Shown here piece by piece: positions 17,582 to 26,344 of a stretch of 39,370 nucleotides of DNA. The notes beneath the pieces were generated by a model that saw only the letters and a list, made by a program, of their open reading frames with translations, made no database searches and had not been told where the DNA came from. Source of the stretch: Acidimicrobiia bacterium (GTDB lineage: Bacteria > Acidobacteriota > Vicinamibacteria > Vicinamibacterales > SCN-69-37); the NCBI GenBank assembly GCA_016871335.1, contig VFZF01000023.1:1-39370 (forward strand). The letters run 5' to 3'. The position numbers and the translations under genes were made by a program. Within the stretch, counting starts at the first letter, position 1. Every line of letters starts with the position of its first letter.

Positions 17582-18736
17582 GTGCGCCGTCTTGCCACCA
17601 CCGCGATCCTGATCGGTTTGTGCGTGGCCGCCGTGCGCGTGACACCGTCTGCGCAGCAGCGCGGCGTCTCCGTGCTGCCGATCGGCCTGCAGTGGACCCG
17701 CGCCCTGCCGTTTGGCGACGCCGTGCGTCTCGTGATTGGCGAGGCGCGGGTCCTTGTCGCCACCCCGACCCGGCTCGATGCCTTGGCGTGGGCCACCAAT
17801 AATCCGGAACCGGCCTGGACCTCCCCACTGGCCGCCACCGTCCCTCCCCTTGTCCACGACGGACGCGTCTTTGTGGCCGCTGACGGGGCCCTCCACGGGT
17901 TGTCGGAGTTGACGGGACACCCGGCATGGCGTCTGCCGGTGGGCCGCGTCACCGTGCCGCTGGTGTTCCGTGCCGGCTGGATTCTTGCGCTTGGCGACGA
18001 TGCGCGCCTCCAGGGCATTCGCGCGGTTGATGGCGAAGCCATCTGGCGCTCCGCACCGTTGTCCACGCCGCTGGCCTTGCCGCCGGTGGTCGATGGAGAA
18101 CGCGTCTTCGGCGTGACGGCAGACGGCGCCATGACGGCCTGGCGTGTCACCGATGGCGCCATCACCTGGCAGCAGCAGAGCCTCTCCACCCCGCTGCAGA
18201 TCCTCGCCGCGCACGGCCTGATCTACGTGGCGACCGACGGCCGGCTCACGGCGTACCGGCAATCCACAGGCGGGCGCGTGTGGAGTTACCCGGTGGGGAT
18301 GCCCCTCGTCGGCCGTCTGGCCGCCGATGCGGATCACGTGTATATCGCCGTGCTCGACAACAGCGTCCGCGCCCATCGCGCGTCCAACGGCCACATGGCC
18401 TGGAGCAAGAAAGTCACCGCCCGCGTCGTCGACGGGTTGACGGCGGATGCGGGCATGGTGCTTGTTCCGCATTCCAGCGGTGCGATCCGGTTCATGCTGG
18501 CAGCCACTGGGCAGGCGGCCGGAGAACTTGCAGCGCCAGCTGCCGACTCGCGCGGGACCACGGCGCTCATGACCGCGGGCGATGGCATGGGGCTGCGCCT
18601 GCTGCGAATGACGGTGTCGGACACGGCGCGCGTCGTGGACGCCTTTGCGCGACAGACGCTGCCGCTGACCTCGGCGCTGACGATCAGCGGGACGCCACTG
18701 GCGTGGTCGACGCTGCCGCCCCCGTCGCGTCAGTAA
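17582..18736 (+). CDS. Secreted PQQ-like beta-propeller repeat protein
   Basis: The 384-residue product starts with a signal peptide (positive M-R-R, a hydrophobic stretch to about 20, then T-P-S-A-Q-Q). The rest is a series of blades of the PQQ-like propeller type, each with a hydrophobic strand, a D-G-R/E-x-V-F/Y turn and a closing A-W or T-W: for example V-H-D-G-R-V-F-V-A, V-D-G-E-R-V-F-G-V, D-G-A-I-T-W and H-G-L-I-Y-V-A-T-D-G. There is no lipobox and no dehydrogenase catalytic motif, so it is more like BamB-type scaffold propellers than an enzyme. The start is GTG at 17582. Its last 53 bases overlap the 3' end of the aminotransferase gene on the other strand. Confidence 0.75.
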   Translation: MRRLATTAILIGLCVAAVRVTPSAQQRGVSVLPIGLQWTRALPFGDAVRLVIGEARVLVATPTRLDALAWATNNPEPAWTSPLAATVPPLVHDGRVFVAADGALHGLSELTGHPAWRLPVGRVTVPLVFRAGWILALGDDARLQGIRAVDGEAIWRSAPLSTPLALPPVVDGERVFGVTADGAMTAWRVTDGAITWQQQSLSTPLQILAAHGLIYVATDGRLTAYRQSTGGRVWSYPVGMPLVGRLAADADHVYIAVLDNSVRAHRASNGHMAWSKKVTARVVDGLTADAGMVLVPHSSGAIRFMLAATGQAAGELAAPAADSRGTTALMTAGDGMGLRLLRMTVSDTARVVDAFARQTLPLTSALTISGTPLAWSTLPPPSRQ

Positions 18737-19943
18737 CCGCAAGCGCCAGTCGGGCGACGCCCTCACGAATCCGCTCGGGGGTTGGCGCTGAGAAGGACAG
18801 CCGAATGAACCGGCGTTCGTCGCCACTGACAAAAAAGGCGCTGCCCGCCACGTAGATGACGCCGCGCGCCTGTGCGATCGGCAACAACGCATCGCCATCC
18901 ATCGGACCACTGAGGTTCGCCCACAGAAAAAATCCACCTCTGGGTTGTAACCACGTCAGCGCTGTTCCGAACGCGCCGTGCAACGCGTCGACCATGCAGT
19001 CGCGCTGGGCCTGGTAGTGCGCGCGCAGCTGCGGCAACTGTGCGGCCAACACGCCGCGCTCAATGGCTTGATGCACCATCTGCTGCCCGAGACCGCCGTT
19101 GCACAAGTCCGACGCCTGCTTCGCAATTTCGAACTTGGCCATCAGCGCCGGCGCAGCGTGGAGCCACGCCACGCGCAGCCCGGGTGCGAGCGTCTTGGAA
19201 AAACTGCTCAGATAGATGACCCGGCCGTCGACGTCATCGGCGGCGATCGCACGAGTCTCCGACTCGCGGGTGACGTCCTCGAAATACAGGTCGCGATACG
19301 GGTCATCTTCCACGATGAGAAGGTCGTGCCGCGTCGCCCAGTCCAAGAGAAGCCGGCGCTTCTCGAGCCCCACCAACAGCCCGGTCGGATTCTGAAAGTT
19401 CGGCACGACATACAGGCACTTCACCGTACGGCCCTCGCCGCGAAGCCGGGCCAGCGTCGCATCGAGGGCCTCCATGTTCAGTCCGTCGGCGTCCTGCGCG
19501 ACCCCCACCAACTCCGCACCGACGCTGCGGAAGGCTGAAATGGCGCCGGTATACGACGGCAGTTCCACGAGGACGACATCGTCGGGATTCAGCAGCACGC
19601 GCGCCACCAGGTCGAGGCCCTGCTGCGATCCGTTGGTCACCGTGAGCCGATCGGGCGACGTGGTGATTCCTCGCGTGGCCATCAGCGTGGTCAGCGATTC
19701 CAGAAGCGGCCGGTAGCCGCGCGTGGCGCCGTACTGAAGCACCGTCCCCTGCCGGCTGCGCAGCAGGTCGTCGGCGATGGCGCGAAAGGCGTCCCACGGA
19801 AACGTGGATTCGGTCGGATAGCCGGGCGCGAATGACACCATGTCCCGTGCGTCGGCCAGCACCGTGCCCATCCGGCGAATGGCGGATTCCCGCATCGCAA
19901 GCCCTGAGCGGGAGAAGAACTGGTCGTAGTTGACGGATGTCAT
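18684..19943 (-). CDS. PLP-dependent aminotransferase, class I/II (LysN/MocR-type catalytic fold)
   Basis: This 419-residue fold-type I aminotransferase has no N-terminal GntR DNA-binding domain. Key residues: N-G-S-Q-Q-G-L-D (104-111, cofactor phosphate region), Asn185 in P-N-F-Q-N-P-T-G, Asp213 and Tyr216 in E-D-D-P-Y, the PLP lysine Lys250 in S-S-F-S-K-T-L-A-P-G-L-R, and R-L-S-F near the C-terminus for the substrate carboxylate. This pattern fits the 2-aminoadipate/aromatic aminotransferase group (LysN-like); the substrate cannot be read from sequence. The ATG at 19943 overlaps the stop of the upstream membrane-protein gene (ATGA). Longer open frame upstream has no family match. Confidence 0.88.
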   Translation of the reverse strand: MTSVNYDQFFSRSGLAMRESAIRRMGTVLADARDMVSFAPGYPTESTFPWDAFRAIADDLLRSRQGTVLQYGATRGYRPLLESLTTLMATRGITTSPDRLTVTNGSQQGLDLVARVLLNPDDVVLVELPSYTGAISAFRSVGAELVGVAQDADGLNMEALDATLARLRGEGRTVKCLYVVPNFQNPTGLLVGLEKRRLLLDWATRHDLLIVEDDPYRDLYFEDVTRESETRAIAADDVDGRVIYLSSFSKTLAPGLRVAWLHAAPALMAKFEIAKQASDLCNGGLGQQMVHQAIERGVLAAQLPQLRAHYQAQRDCMVDALHGAFGTALTWLQPRGGFFLWANLSGPMDGDALLPIAQARGVIYVAGSAFFVSGDERRFIRLSFSAPTPERIREGVARLALAVTDATGAAASTTPVASR

Positions 19944-20953
19944 GCGCGCACTCCCCAGGCCGACACGTCCTCCCCGCTGGCGGGATCCGCATACCGGCGA
20001 TACTGACTCTGATACGCCGACCAGGCTCCGAGCTCCATGTAGTGGAACACGACGCCGCGCATCAGCCACGCGGCCAGCTGCAACGGCACCACGGCCAGCC
20101 CCACAAACGGCACCCACGCCACCAGCGCCAATCCGGCTGTGGCCAGCAACGACGCGGCGGACGCCAGCACGACCAGTGCCAGCACCACACCGAAGACACC
20201 AGCCACCTGGCGGGCGTCGTGCGTCACAAACGCGTGGAGTCGTCCCACCGCCTGACTCACCCGGCAGCCGTCGGTCACGATGATGACCTGCAACAGGGCA
20301 TACACAAGGTTAAGCCCCGCTACGGCGATCAGCACGCCGGAAGTGACCAGCAGCACGCCCAGGCCCCACACGGCCGGCCCGCCCTGCTCGCCCCCCACCG
20401 CAGCCAGCACCAGAAGCCCGCCGACCGCGAATCCGCCCACACCGGCATACGCGACCGTGAGCCACAATCCAAGGATCACAAAACGTCGTCCGAACCGCCG
20501 GACACCCGCCTGAAACTCCGCGATACCGAAAGCATTCGCGCGCCAGACCGCCGACAGGCGCAGCGGAGCCCGGTGCACATCGCCCGCCTGCCGTTCCCCC
20601 TGCACCAGAATGCCGGCCGTGCCCGCATGCATCAGAAACACCAGCACGCCGCCTCCGACCGCGACCACGCCGACGGCCAGCAGGAACACGGCGAGGTCGG
20701 CGGGGCGGCCCGCGAGCGCCGCGATCACCAGTCCCCCGGCGGCCTGAAGGTCGCTCGCGAGCAATGTCCGGATATCGGCGCCGGCCAGGACGGCCACCAC
20801 AAACGCGCCGCCGACGACCGGGACGCCGACACTGACCCGGTACATCGCAATCATCACAAACCGGATCAGCACCACGGGCCAGTTCGCCGCCGTCACCAGC
20901 GCCCCGCGTTTGAGTGCGGCGCGCAACGGGAGGCCACTGGGGGTGCCGCGCAT
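19940..20953 (-). CDS. Multi-helix inner-membrane protein of unknown function
   Basis: From the ATG at 20953 the product has 337 residues, with about six hydrophobic helices: V-V-L-I-R-F-V-M-I-A-M-Y, V-V-G-G-A-F-V-V-A-V-L-A-G, A-V-F-L-L-A-V-G-V-V-A-V-G-G-G, L-G-L-W-L-T-V-A-Y-A-G-V, L-L-V-T-S-G-V-L-I-A-V-A-G and V-F-G-V-V-L-A-L-V-V-L-A. The C-terminus is polar. I recognise no family motif. The frame is open about 350 nt further upstream, but that part is arginine-rich and antisense to the kinase gene, so it is not used. It overlaps the aminotransferase start by 4 nt, suggesting co-expression. A TATACT lies seven nt before the ATG. Confidence 0.65.
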   Translation of the reverse strand: MRGTPSGLPLRAALKRGALVTAANWPVVLIRFVMIAMYRVSVGVPVVGGAFVVAVLAGADIRTLLASDLQAAGGLVIAALAGRPADLAVFLLAVGVVAVGGGVLVFLMHAGTAGILVQGERQAGDVHRAPLRLSAVWRANAFGIAEFQAGVRRFGRRFVILGLWLTVAYAGVGGFAVGGLLVLAAVGGEQGGPAVWGLGVLLVTSGVLIAVAGLNLVYALLQVIIVTDGCRVSQAVGRLHAFVTHDARQVAGVFGVVLALVVLASAASLLATAGLALVAWVPFVGLAVVPLQLAAWLMRGVVFHYMELGAWSAYQSQYRRYADPASGEDVSAWGVRA

Positions 20954-20960
20954 CTGGCCG

Positions 20961-20966
20961 AGTATA
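20961..20966 (-). promoter_or_regulatory. -10-like TATACT directly before a start codon
   Basis: The minus strand reads TATACT at 20966-20961 and the ATG of the membrane-protein gene begins at 20953, seven nt further on. Transcription from it would start at the ATG itself, and no Shine-Dalgarno site is present. No good -35 is visible, so this is only a candidate leaderless promoter. Confidence 0.35.
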
Positions 20967-21023
20967 TCGCAGCGAATCTTTTGATATTCTGCCGACACAT
21001 GCCACGCTTGCTCCGGTAAACCG

Positions 21024-24000
21024 GTGCAGTCATCCCTCGCCCGACTCGTCGTGGCGGCCCTTGTCGCCGCAGCCCTGGTGGCCCTGGGCGGCACGCTGTG
21101 GGAACGCACGCGTTTCGGCGGTGACCCGCTCACAGCCCGTGATCGGCTTGAACGTGAACTGCAACACCGCTTTGACGACATCACGGCGCGCCTCCGCGCG
21201 TCATCCGATGCGGTCGCCCGCGAACGCGATCTGATCGCCCGCGCCACCTCGGATCGTGATGTGTTGCCCGGTCTCTTCGCCCGGTTGGAGGGCGCACGCC
21301 TCCCCAATGCGCCGCCTCAGGCCACGACGGTCTACGTCCCCGACGGTGCCGGCGGCTACCGCCTGCTCGCCTGGAGCGACGGCGTCGCCGAAGACCTCGA
21401 CCTGCAGTCGATTCGGGCCGACGACCTGCGTGCGCCAACGACGCTCGTGGCGTCGAGCACGATGGGGCTTCGTGTGGTGGCGGTGTCACCCGTGCGCTAC
21501 GACGACCAACTCGTGGCGGTGGTCACGGCAGAGCGGGTGCTGACCAGCGACCAACGCCTCGCGACGTCGTACGGGGACGTGACCGTCACCCCTGCGTCGG
21601 CGGCTGCGCCCACTGCCCCGCGTCCGGGTCGTGCGGTGATTGCCGCCCCGGACGGTCGTGCGCTCGTGGACGTGCGGTATGCGCCGGACACCATCGAGCA
21701 GGCTCGACGAATCTCCCGTGGCCGCGTGATCGCCCTTGCGCTGCTCCCGCTCTGGCTGCTGGCCGTCCTCATCGGCAGCCGCACCCTCATCCAGCGGCGG
21801 CAAGGGCAGGCCGGCGCACGGTTCATCGCGCTGTCGGTACTGCTGGCGTTCCTGCTTCTGTGCGGGGGGCTCGGGTTGCGCGGGCTCGCGCAGCTCGCCT
21901 CGCTGCCGATCGCCATCCACGCCCTGATGCTGGGCCTCACGGCCATGGCGATGGCCGTCGCGCTGCCGGTGGCGATCTGGTGGCGCGGGGCGGTGCGTCG
22001 GCCGGTTCGTTCCCACCTCATCCGCGCGTCACTCGAACTGGTCGCGGCTGGCGTCGTCGCGACGCTGGTCCTGGCGGCCGCCGGCCTCGCCATCGACCAG
22101 CAGTTGCAGAGTGCCGGACTCGACCGCTTGGCCTCTCCCCTCTTTCCGCTCGACTTTGGGCGGCTCACCTCGCATCTGATTCGTCTGTGCCTGGCGCTGG
22201 CCGCGTTGTGGTCCACCACCACCATGCACGCGCGGGTGATGGAGCGATGGCGCATCCACTGGCATGACCTGCCTCCCGCGCTCCTGGCGATCGTGCTTGT
22301 CACGCTCCCGGCTGCGGCCCTCGGTCTGGCCAGCGTCTGGATTCCCGCCCTTGTCACGGTGGCGCCAATTGCCGTCGGTGCCGCACTGGCCTCCGCCGTC
22401 GCGGCGGTGGCGGCCGCGCCGATCCGCCGCCGGTATCGCCGCGCCTCGCAATCCAGCCGGCTGTTGCTGCTGTTCGGCGCCACCGTGATTCCCGCACTTG
22501 TACTCGATCCGATCGTCTGGGTCTCGGCCCAGCGCGCCACCGAGTCGGCCATCGAATCCGTGCACGGTCCGGCGACGATGGGACACCCCGAGCAATTGCG
22601 CCAGGAGCTGTACGACGCGATGGCGGAGATCGATCGCCTCGAGGATCTGTCGTCGCTCGTCGAACGCCCCACCGGCGGCGGCGTCACGACCGACACCGCA
22701 TTTGAGGTCTGGAATCAAACGGGTCTCTCACGCGGGCGGCTCACGTCGGCGGTGGAGCTGTACGGCGCGGACGGACGCCTGACCAGCCGCTTCGCCTTGA
22801 ACGTGCCTGAGTACGGCATCGATCAGTCATCGGTCGACCTCCGCTGCACGTGGGACGTCTATGGTGAATCCGGCACGTTCGGCGCAGAGGAACTCCGCAT
22901 GCTCCATGCGGAACGGGGAATCTGCGACGAGTCCGGTGTCATGCACGGCGCCATCGTGCTGCACGTGATCTTCGACTATCGTGCGCTGCCCTATCTCTCC
23001 GCCCGCAACCCGTACGACGACCTGCTCCGGGATGCGGCGTCCCGGTCGGGCGCCGGCCCACCGGGGATCCAGGCGGTGGTGTACGGGTGGAGCCGTCTGC
23101 CGCTGTTCGTCGCCGGCGCAAGCGCATGGCCGATTGAAGCGGACGTCATGGCCCGCCTGGAGCGGTCGCGTGACCCGTTCTGGATCACGCGCGAGACCGA
23201 GAACGGCACGGCTCGCGTGTATTTTCTGAACGACCGCGCCGGGATCTACGCCCTCGGCTATCCGGTCCCGTCCGTGTTTGATCACCTCGCGCGCCTCTCG
23301 GAGACGACCGCACTGGCCGCCGTGTTCTTCATCCTGCTGCTGGCGGGCACCACCATGGCTGCGCCGCTCACGCGGCATGCGGAGCCGCCGGTCCGCGTGC
23401 TCATCCAGGAAGTGCGCACGAGTTTCTATCGCAAACTCTTCCTCTTCTTCGTCTTCACCGCCATCGTGCCGGTCCTCGTGCTGGCCCTGACGTTCAGCGC
23501 GTATATGGGCGAGCAACTCCGGTCGGATGTGGAGACCGAAGCGATCAACGCCGTCACCGTCGCCCGCCGCGTCCTCGAAGACACCATCGCGCTGCAGCAG
23601 GTGCCGGTCACCGACGATGTGATGGTGTGGATTGCGCGGGTCATCAACCAGGACGTGAACGTCTACGACGGCGCACGCCTGCGCGCGACCAGCCAGCGCG
23701 ACCTCTTCGACTTCGGCGTGCTCGCCGAACGTACACCGGCGCGCGCCTACCGCGCCGTGGTGCTCGACCGCGTCCCGACGTTCGTCGAGGAGCAGCGCGC
23801 CGGGCCCTTCACCTACCTGGTCGCATCCGTCCCCGTGCCCGGCCCCAGTCTGGGCCGCCAAGCCGTGTTGTCGGTGCCGCTGGCGCCGCGACAACAGGAA
23901 ATTGAACGGGAAATTTCGGACCTTAATCGCGGCGTGCTCTTCGGCGCCGTCTGCGTCATGTTGCTGGCCGCCGGTCTCGGCGCCTGGGTGGCGCAGCGCG

Positions 24001-24860
24001 TGGCCGACCCGGTCGCCCGCCTGACACGCGCCACGCGGCAGATTGCCTCCGGACGCCTCGATGTGCGGATCGTCGCGGACACGGCGGACGAGCTGCGACG
24101 ATTGGTGACCGACTTCAACAGCATGGCGGCGACGCTGCAGCAGCAGCGCGCCGAACTGGGCCGCGCTCACGAACTGAAGGCGTGGGCCGACATGTCACGG
24201 CAGGTGGCACACGACATCAAGAATCCGCTGACGCCGATCCAGCTGGCGGCGGAACATCTGCAGCGGGTCCACGAGGATCAACAACGTCCGCTCGGGGCCG
24301 TCTTCGATCAGTGCGTCAACACCGTGCTGAAGCAGGTCAAGCTGCTCCGCCACATCGCCAATGACTTTGCGAACTTCGCGGCCAGCCCGGATCCAACGGT
24401 GGTCGACGTGCCGGTCAGCGAGCTCCTGCACGAAGTCGTGCGCCCGTACCGGCCGGGCCTGGCTGCCCACACCCGGATCGACATCACCGTCGCTCCCGGC
24501 CTTCCGCCGGTCCGCGCGGACAGGACGTTCCTGGCCCGTGCGTTGACCAATCTCGTCGAAAATGCCCTGCAGGCCATGCCAGACGGCGGTGAACTGCGGC
24601 TGATGGCCACGGCCACGCCTCCCTGGATCACCATCACGGTCAGCGACGACGGACACGGCATGACGGAGGACGCGCTCGCGCGCGCCTTTGAACCGCACTT
24701 CTCCACAAAGACCGGCGGCTCCGGGCTTGGACTCGCCAACGCGCGGCGCAACATCGAATCGTGCGGCGGTCACATCGCCGCCACCAGTCAGGTGGGCCGC
24801 GGCGCGACGATGGTGATTACGCTTCCGATGTCGAGGGACGCCGGCCACGCAAACGCGTGA
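21024..24860 (+). CDS. Very large NtrY-like membrane sensor histidine kinase
   Basis: This 1278-residue kinase has an unusually large sensor part. It starts with one helix (about 7-27), then a periplasmic segment to about 230, a cluster of roughly eight helices (about 235-510), a second extracytoplasmic segment (to about 760), two more helices (about 765-830), a third sensor segment (about 835-970), a last helix and a HAMP domain (about 990-1040). The H-box M-S-R-Q-V-A-H-D-I-K-N-P-L-T-P places the phosphorylated His at 1063, a pattern typical of NtrY/PleC-like kinases. The ATP-binding N box (N-L-V-E-N-A-L-Q), G1 (D-D-G-H-G-M) and G2 (G-G-S-G-L-G-L) follow. No response regulator lies beside it. 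The start is GTG at 21024. The last 44 bases overlap pssA tail to tail. Confidence 0.85.
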   Translation: MQSSLARLVVAALVAAALVALGGTLWERTRFGGDPLTARDRLERELQHRFDDITARLRASSDAVARERDLIARATSDRDVLPGLFARLEGARLPNAPPQATTVYVPDGAGGYRLLAWSDGVAEDLDLQSIRADDLRAPTTLVASSTMGLRVVAVSPVRYDDQLVAVVTAERVLTSDQRLATSYGDVTVTPASAAAPTAPRPGRAVIAAPDGRALVDVRYAPDTIEQARRISRGRVIALALLPLWLLAVLIGSRTLIQRRQGQAGARFIALSVLLAFLLLCGGLGLRGLAQLASLPIAIHALMLGLTAMAMAVALPVAIWWRGAVRRPVRSHLIRASLELVAAGVVATLVLAAAGLAIDQQLQSAGLDRLASPLFPLDFGRLTSHLIRLCLALAALWSTTTMHARVMERWRIHWHDLPPALLAIVLVTLPAAALGLASVWIPALVTVAPIAVGAALASAVAAVAAAPIRRRYRRASQSSRLLLLFGATVIPALVLDPIVWVSAQRATESAIESVHGPATMGHPEQLRQELYDAMAEIDRLEDLSSLVERPTGGGVTTDTAFEVWNQTGLSRGRLTSAVELYGADGRLTSRFALNVPEYGIDQSSVDLRCTWDVYGESGTFGAEELRMLHAERGICDESGVMHGAIVLHVIFDYRALPYLSARNPYDDLLRDAASRSGAGPPGIQAVVYGWSRLPLFVAGASAWPIEADVMARLERSRDPFWITRETENGTARVYFLNDRAGIYALGYPVPSVFDHLARLSETTALAAVFFILLLAGTTMAAPLTRHAEPPVRVLIQEVRTSFYRKLFLFFVFTAIVPVLVLALTFSAYMGEQLRSDVETEAINAVTVARRVLEDTIALQQVPVTDDVMVWIARVINQDVNVYDGARLRATSQRDLFDFGVLAERTPARAYRAVVLDRVPTFVEEQRAGPFTYLVASVPVPGPSLGRQAVLSVPLAPRQQEIEREISDLNRGVLFGAVCVMLLAAGLGAWVAQRVADPVARLTRATRQIASGRLDVRIVADTADELRRLVTDFNSMAATLQQQRAELGRAHELKAWADMSRQVAHDIKNPLTPIQLAAEHLQRVHEDQQRPLGAVFDQCVNTVLKQVKLLRHIANDFANFAASPDPTVVDVPVSELLHEVVRPYRPGLAAHTRIDITVAPGLPPVRADRTFLARALTNLVENALQAMPDGGELRLMATATPPWITITVSDDGHGMTEDALARAFEPHFSTKTGGSGLGLANARRNIESCGGHIAATSQVGRGATMVITLPMSRDAGHANA

Positions 24861-25581
24861 TCGCCATGCCGACAAAGGCCGAGACGAGGTACGTGTAGGC
24901 GATGATCACCAGCGCGATGCGTGGCTCGGTCGCGATGACCACGATGAGCGCCGCGAAGCCGAGCAACTTGATGTAGGCGCGATCCCATCCGAGATTCAGG
25001 GTCTTGAAACTGCGGAACCGGATCGTGCTCACCATGAGCAACGCGGGAATCACCACCACGGCGATGGCGGCCATCGCCTGGGCCGTGCCAATCAGCGGGT
25101 AGGGATAAAAGTAGATCGTGGCGGCTGGCACGCCCGCGGCGGCAGGACTCGGCATCCCGATGAAATACCGTTTGTCGGTCTGCGCGCCGGTTTGAATGTT
25201 GAAGCGCGCAAGCCGAATGGCCGTCGCCGTCAGATACAGGAACCCGGCGGTCCAGCCCCACCGGCCCAATTCCGAGAGTCCCCACGCAAACGCGAGCACG
25301 GCCGGCGCCACACCAAACGACACCACATCGGCGAGTGAGTCGAACTCGACACCAAACGCGCTGGTGGTGCCCGTCATGCGCGCGATCCGTCCGTCAAGCA
25401 GATCGAGGATCACGGCAATGCCGATAAACGGCGCGGCCGTGGCCAGATCGCCGCGCATCGCGTACATGACGCAGGCGTAGCCACAGAACAGGTTGCCGAC
25501 GGTGAACAGGCTCGGCAGCAGGTACATGCCCCGCCGCACCTGTTTGTTGTGGCTGTCGCTCACCTGCTGGGGCGCGGTCAT
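24817..25581 (-). CDS. pssA: CDP-diacylglycerol-serine O-phosphatidyltransferase
   Basis: PssA joins serine to CDP-diacylglycerol, making phosphatidylserine at the inner membrane. The 254-residue protein has the CDP-alcohol phosphotransferase signature D-G-x2-A-R-x8-G-x3-D-x3-D, read here as D-G-R-I-A-R-M-T-G-T-T-S-A-F-G-V-E-F-D-S-L-A-D, followed by V-V-S-F-G-V-A-P, typical of the PssA subgroup. About six to eight hydrophobic helices surround it. The ATG at 25581 is four bases after the psd stop, so both steps of phosphatidylethanolamine synthesis are coupled. Open frame upstream of the ATG lies inside psd and is not used. Confidence 0.94.
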   Translation of the reverse strand: MTAPQQVSDSHNKQVRRGMYLLPSLFTVGNLFCGYACVMYAMRGDLATAAPFIGIAVILDLLDGRIARMTGTTSAFGVEFDSLADVVSFGVAPAVLAFAWGLSELGRWGWTAGFLYLTATAIRLARFNIQTGAQTDKRYFIGMPSPAAAGVPAATIYFYPYPLIGTAQAMAAIAVVVIPALLMVSTIRFRSFKTLNLGWDRAYIKLLGFAALIVVIATEPRIALVIIAYTYLVSAFVGMAITRLRGRRPSTSEA

Positions 25582-25585
25582 GCGC

Positions 25586-26245
25586 TTATTGTCCCACGGG
25601 AGTGACCAGCAGGCGCGCCAGCACGGTTTCTGCCGCGCGGACGGTCTGGCCGAGACGCACCGCGATGGTGGCGGTCGTCGGCACAAACACATCCATCCGG
25701 GAACCAAACTTCATCAGCCCGAGCCGATCTCCCGCCTTGACCTGGTCCCCGGGCGTCAGGCGGCAGACCACCCGGCGCGCCAGGATGCCGACCACCTGCC
25801 GGGCGACAATCGGGGTGCCGTCGTGATCGAACCAGATTTCGGACCGTTCGTTCCTGCCTGACTCGGGTTTGTAGGCCGGCAGGAAGCTGCCGGGCTGGTA
25901 CGCCACGTGGGTCACGCGCCCCGACACGGGCGTCCGGTTGATGTGCACGTCCATGACGGAAAGGAAGATCGTGATCTGCTGCCAGTCGCGGCCCACACCC
26001 GCGGGATCAGCCGGCAGATCGGTGGCGTCCGCCACGCCGGTGTACATCACCCGCCCGTCGGCTGGTGACAGCACCAGCGTCGGATCCTGTGACGCGGAGC
26101 GATCGGGATCGCGGAAAAAGAGGCCGATGCCGATCGGCAGCACCAAGGCTGCAGCAGCACCCCACCACACGCCCGCCCACGCCAAGGCGGCGGACGGTAT
26201 CAGGGCCAGCAGCACAAACGGGGCTGCGGCACGATCAATTCGCAT
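25586..26245 (-). CDS. psd: Phosphatidylserine decarboxylase, short type
   Basis: Psd decarboxylates phosphatidylserine to phosphatidylethanolamine and cleaves itself to make a pyruvoyl group. The 219-residue form belongs to the short type. It has two N-terminal hydrophobic helices, then S-P-A-D-G-R-V, F-L-S-V-M-D-V-H-I-N-R-x-P-V-x-G (conserved Asp/His), and near the C-terminus M-K-F-G-S-R-M-D-V-F, where cleavage between Gly and Ser forms the pyruvoyl. The ATG at 26245 has a GGAG about five bases upstream. It is followed directly by pssA. Confidence 0.94.
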   Translation of the reverse strand: MRIDRAAAPFVLLALIPSAALAWAGVWWGAAAALVLPIGIGLFFRDPDRSASQDPTLVLSPADGRVMYTGVADATDLPADPAGVGRDWQQITIFLSVMDVHINRTPVSGRVTHVAYQPGSFLPAYKPESGRNERSEIWFDHDGTPIVARQVVGILARRVVCRLTPGDQVKAGDRLGLMKFGSRMDVFVPTTATIAVRLGQTVRAAETVLARLLVTPVGQ

Positions 26246-26265
26246 CAGACTCCACTCTCACTTCC

Positions 26266-26316
26266 GGTGGTCCGCCCGACGCGCCTCCAGCGGGACGACG
26301 CGCGGGGCAGACCACC
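26266..26316. repeat. Weak inverted repeat between the DUF465 gene and psd
   Basis: GGTGGTC at 26266-26272 is matched by GACCACC at 26310-26316, with a GC-rich 37-nt loop that can fold further. It lies in the 99-nt gap between the DUF465 stop and the psd ATG, so it could be an RNA structure in the psd leader. There is no T-tract. Pairs of this length can arise by chance in GC-rich DNA. Confidence 0.25.
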
Positions 26317-26344
26317 CACAACGACTGCGAAAGAGTGTAGTCGG

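Noticed and set aside
20954-21307. N-terminal extension of the membrane protein
   Set aside because: The extension is arginine/serine-rich, antisense to the kinase, and has no hydrophobic or family character.
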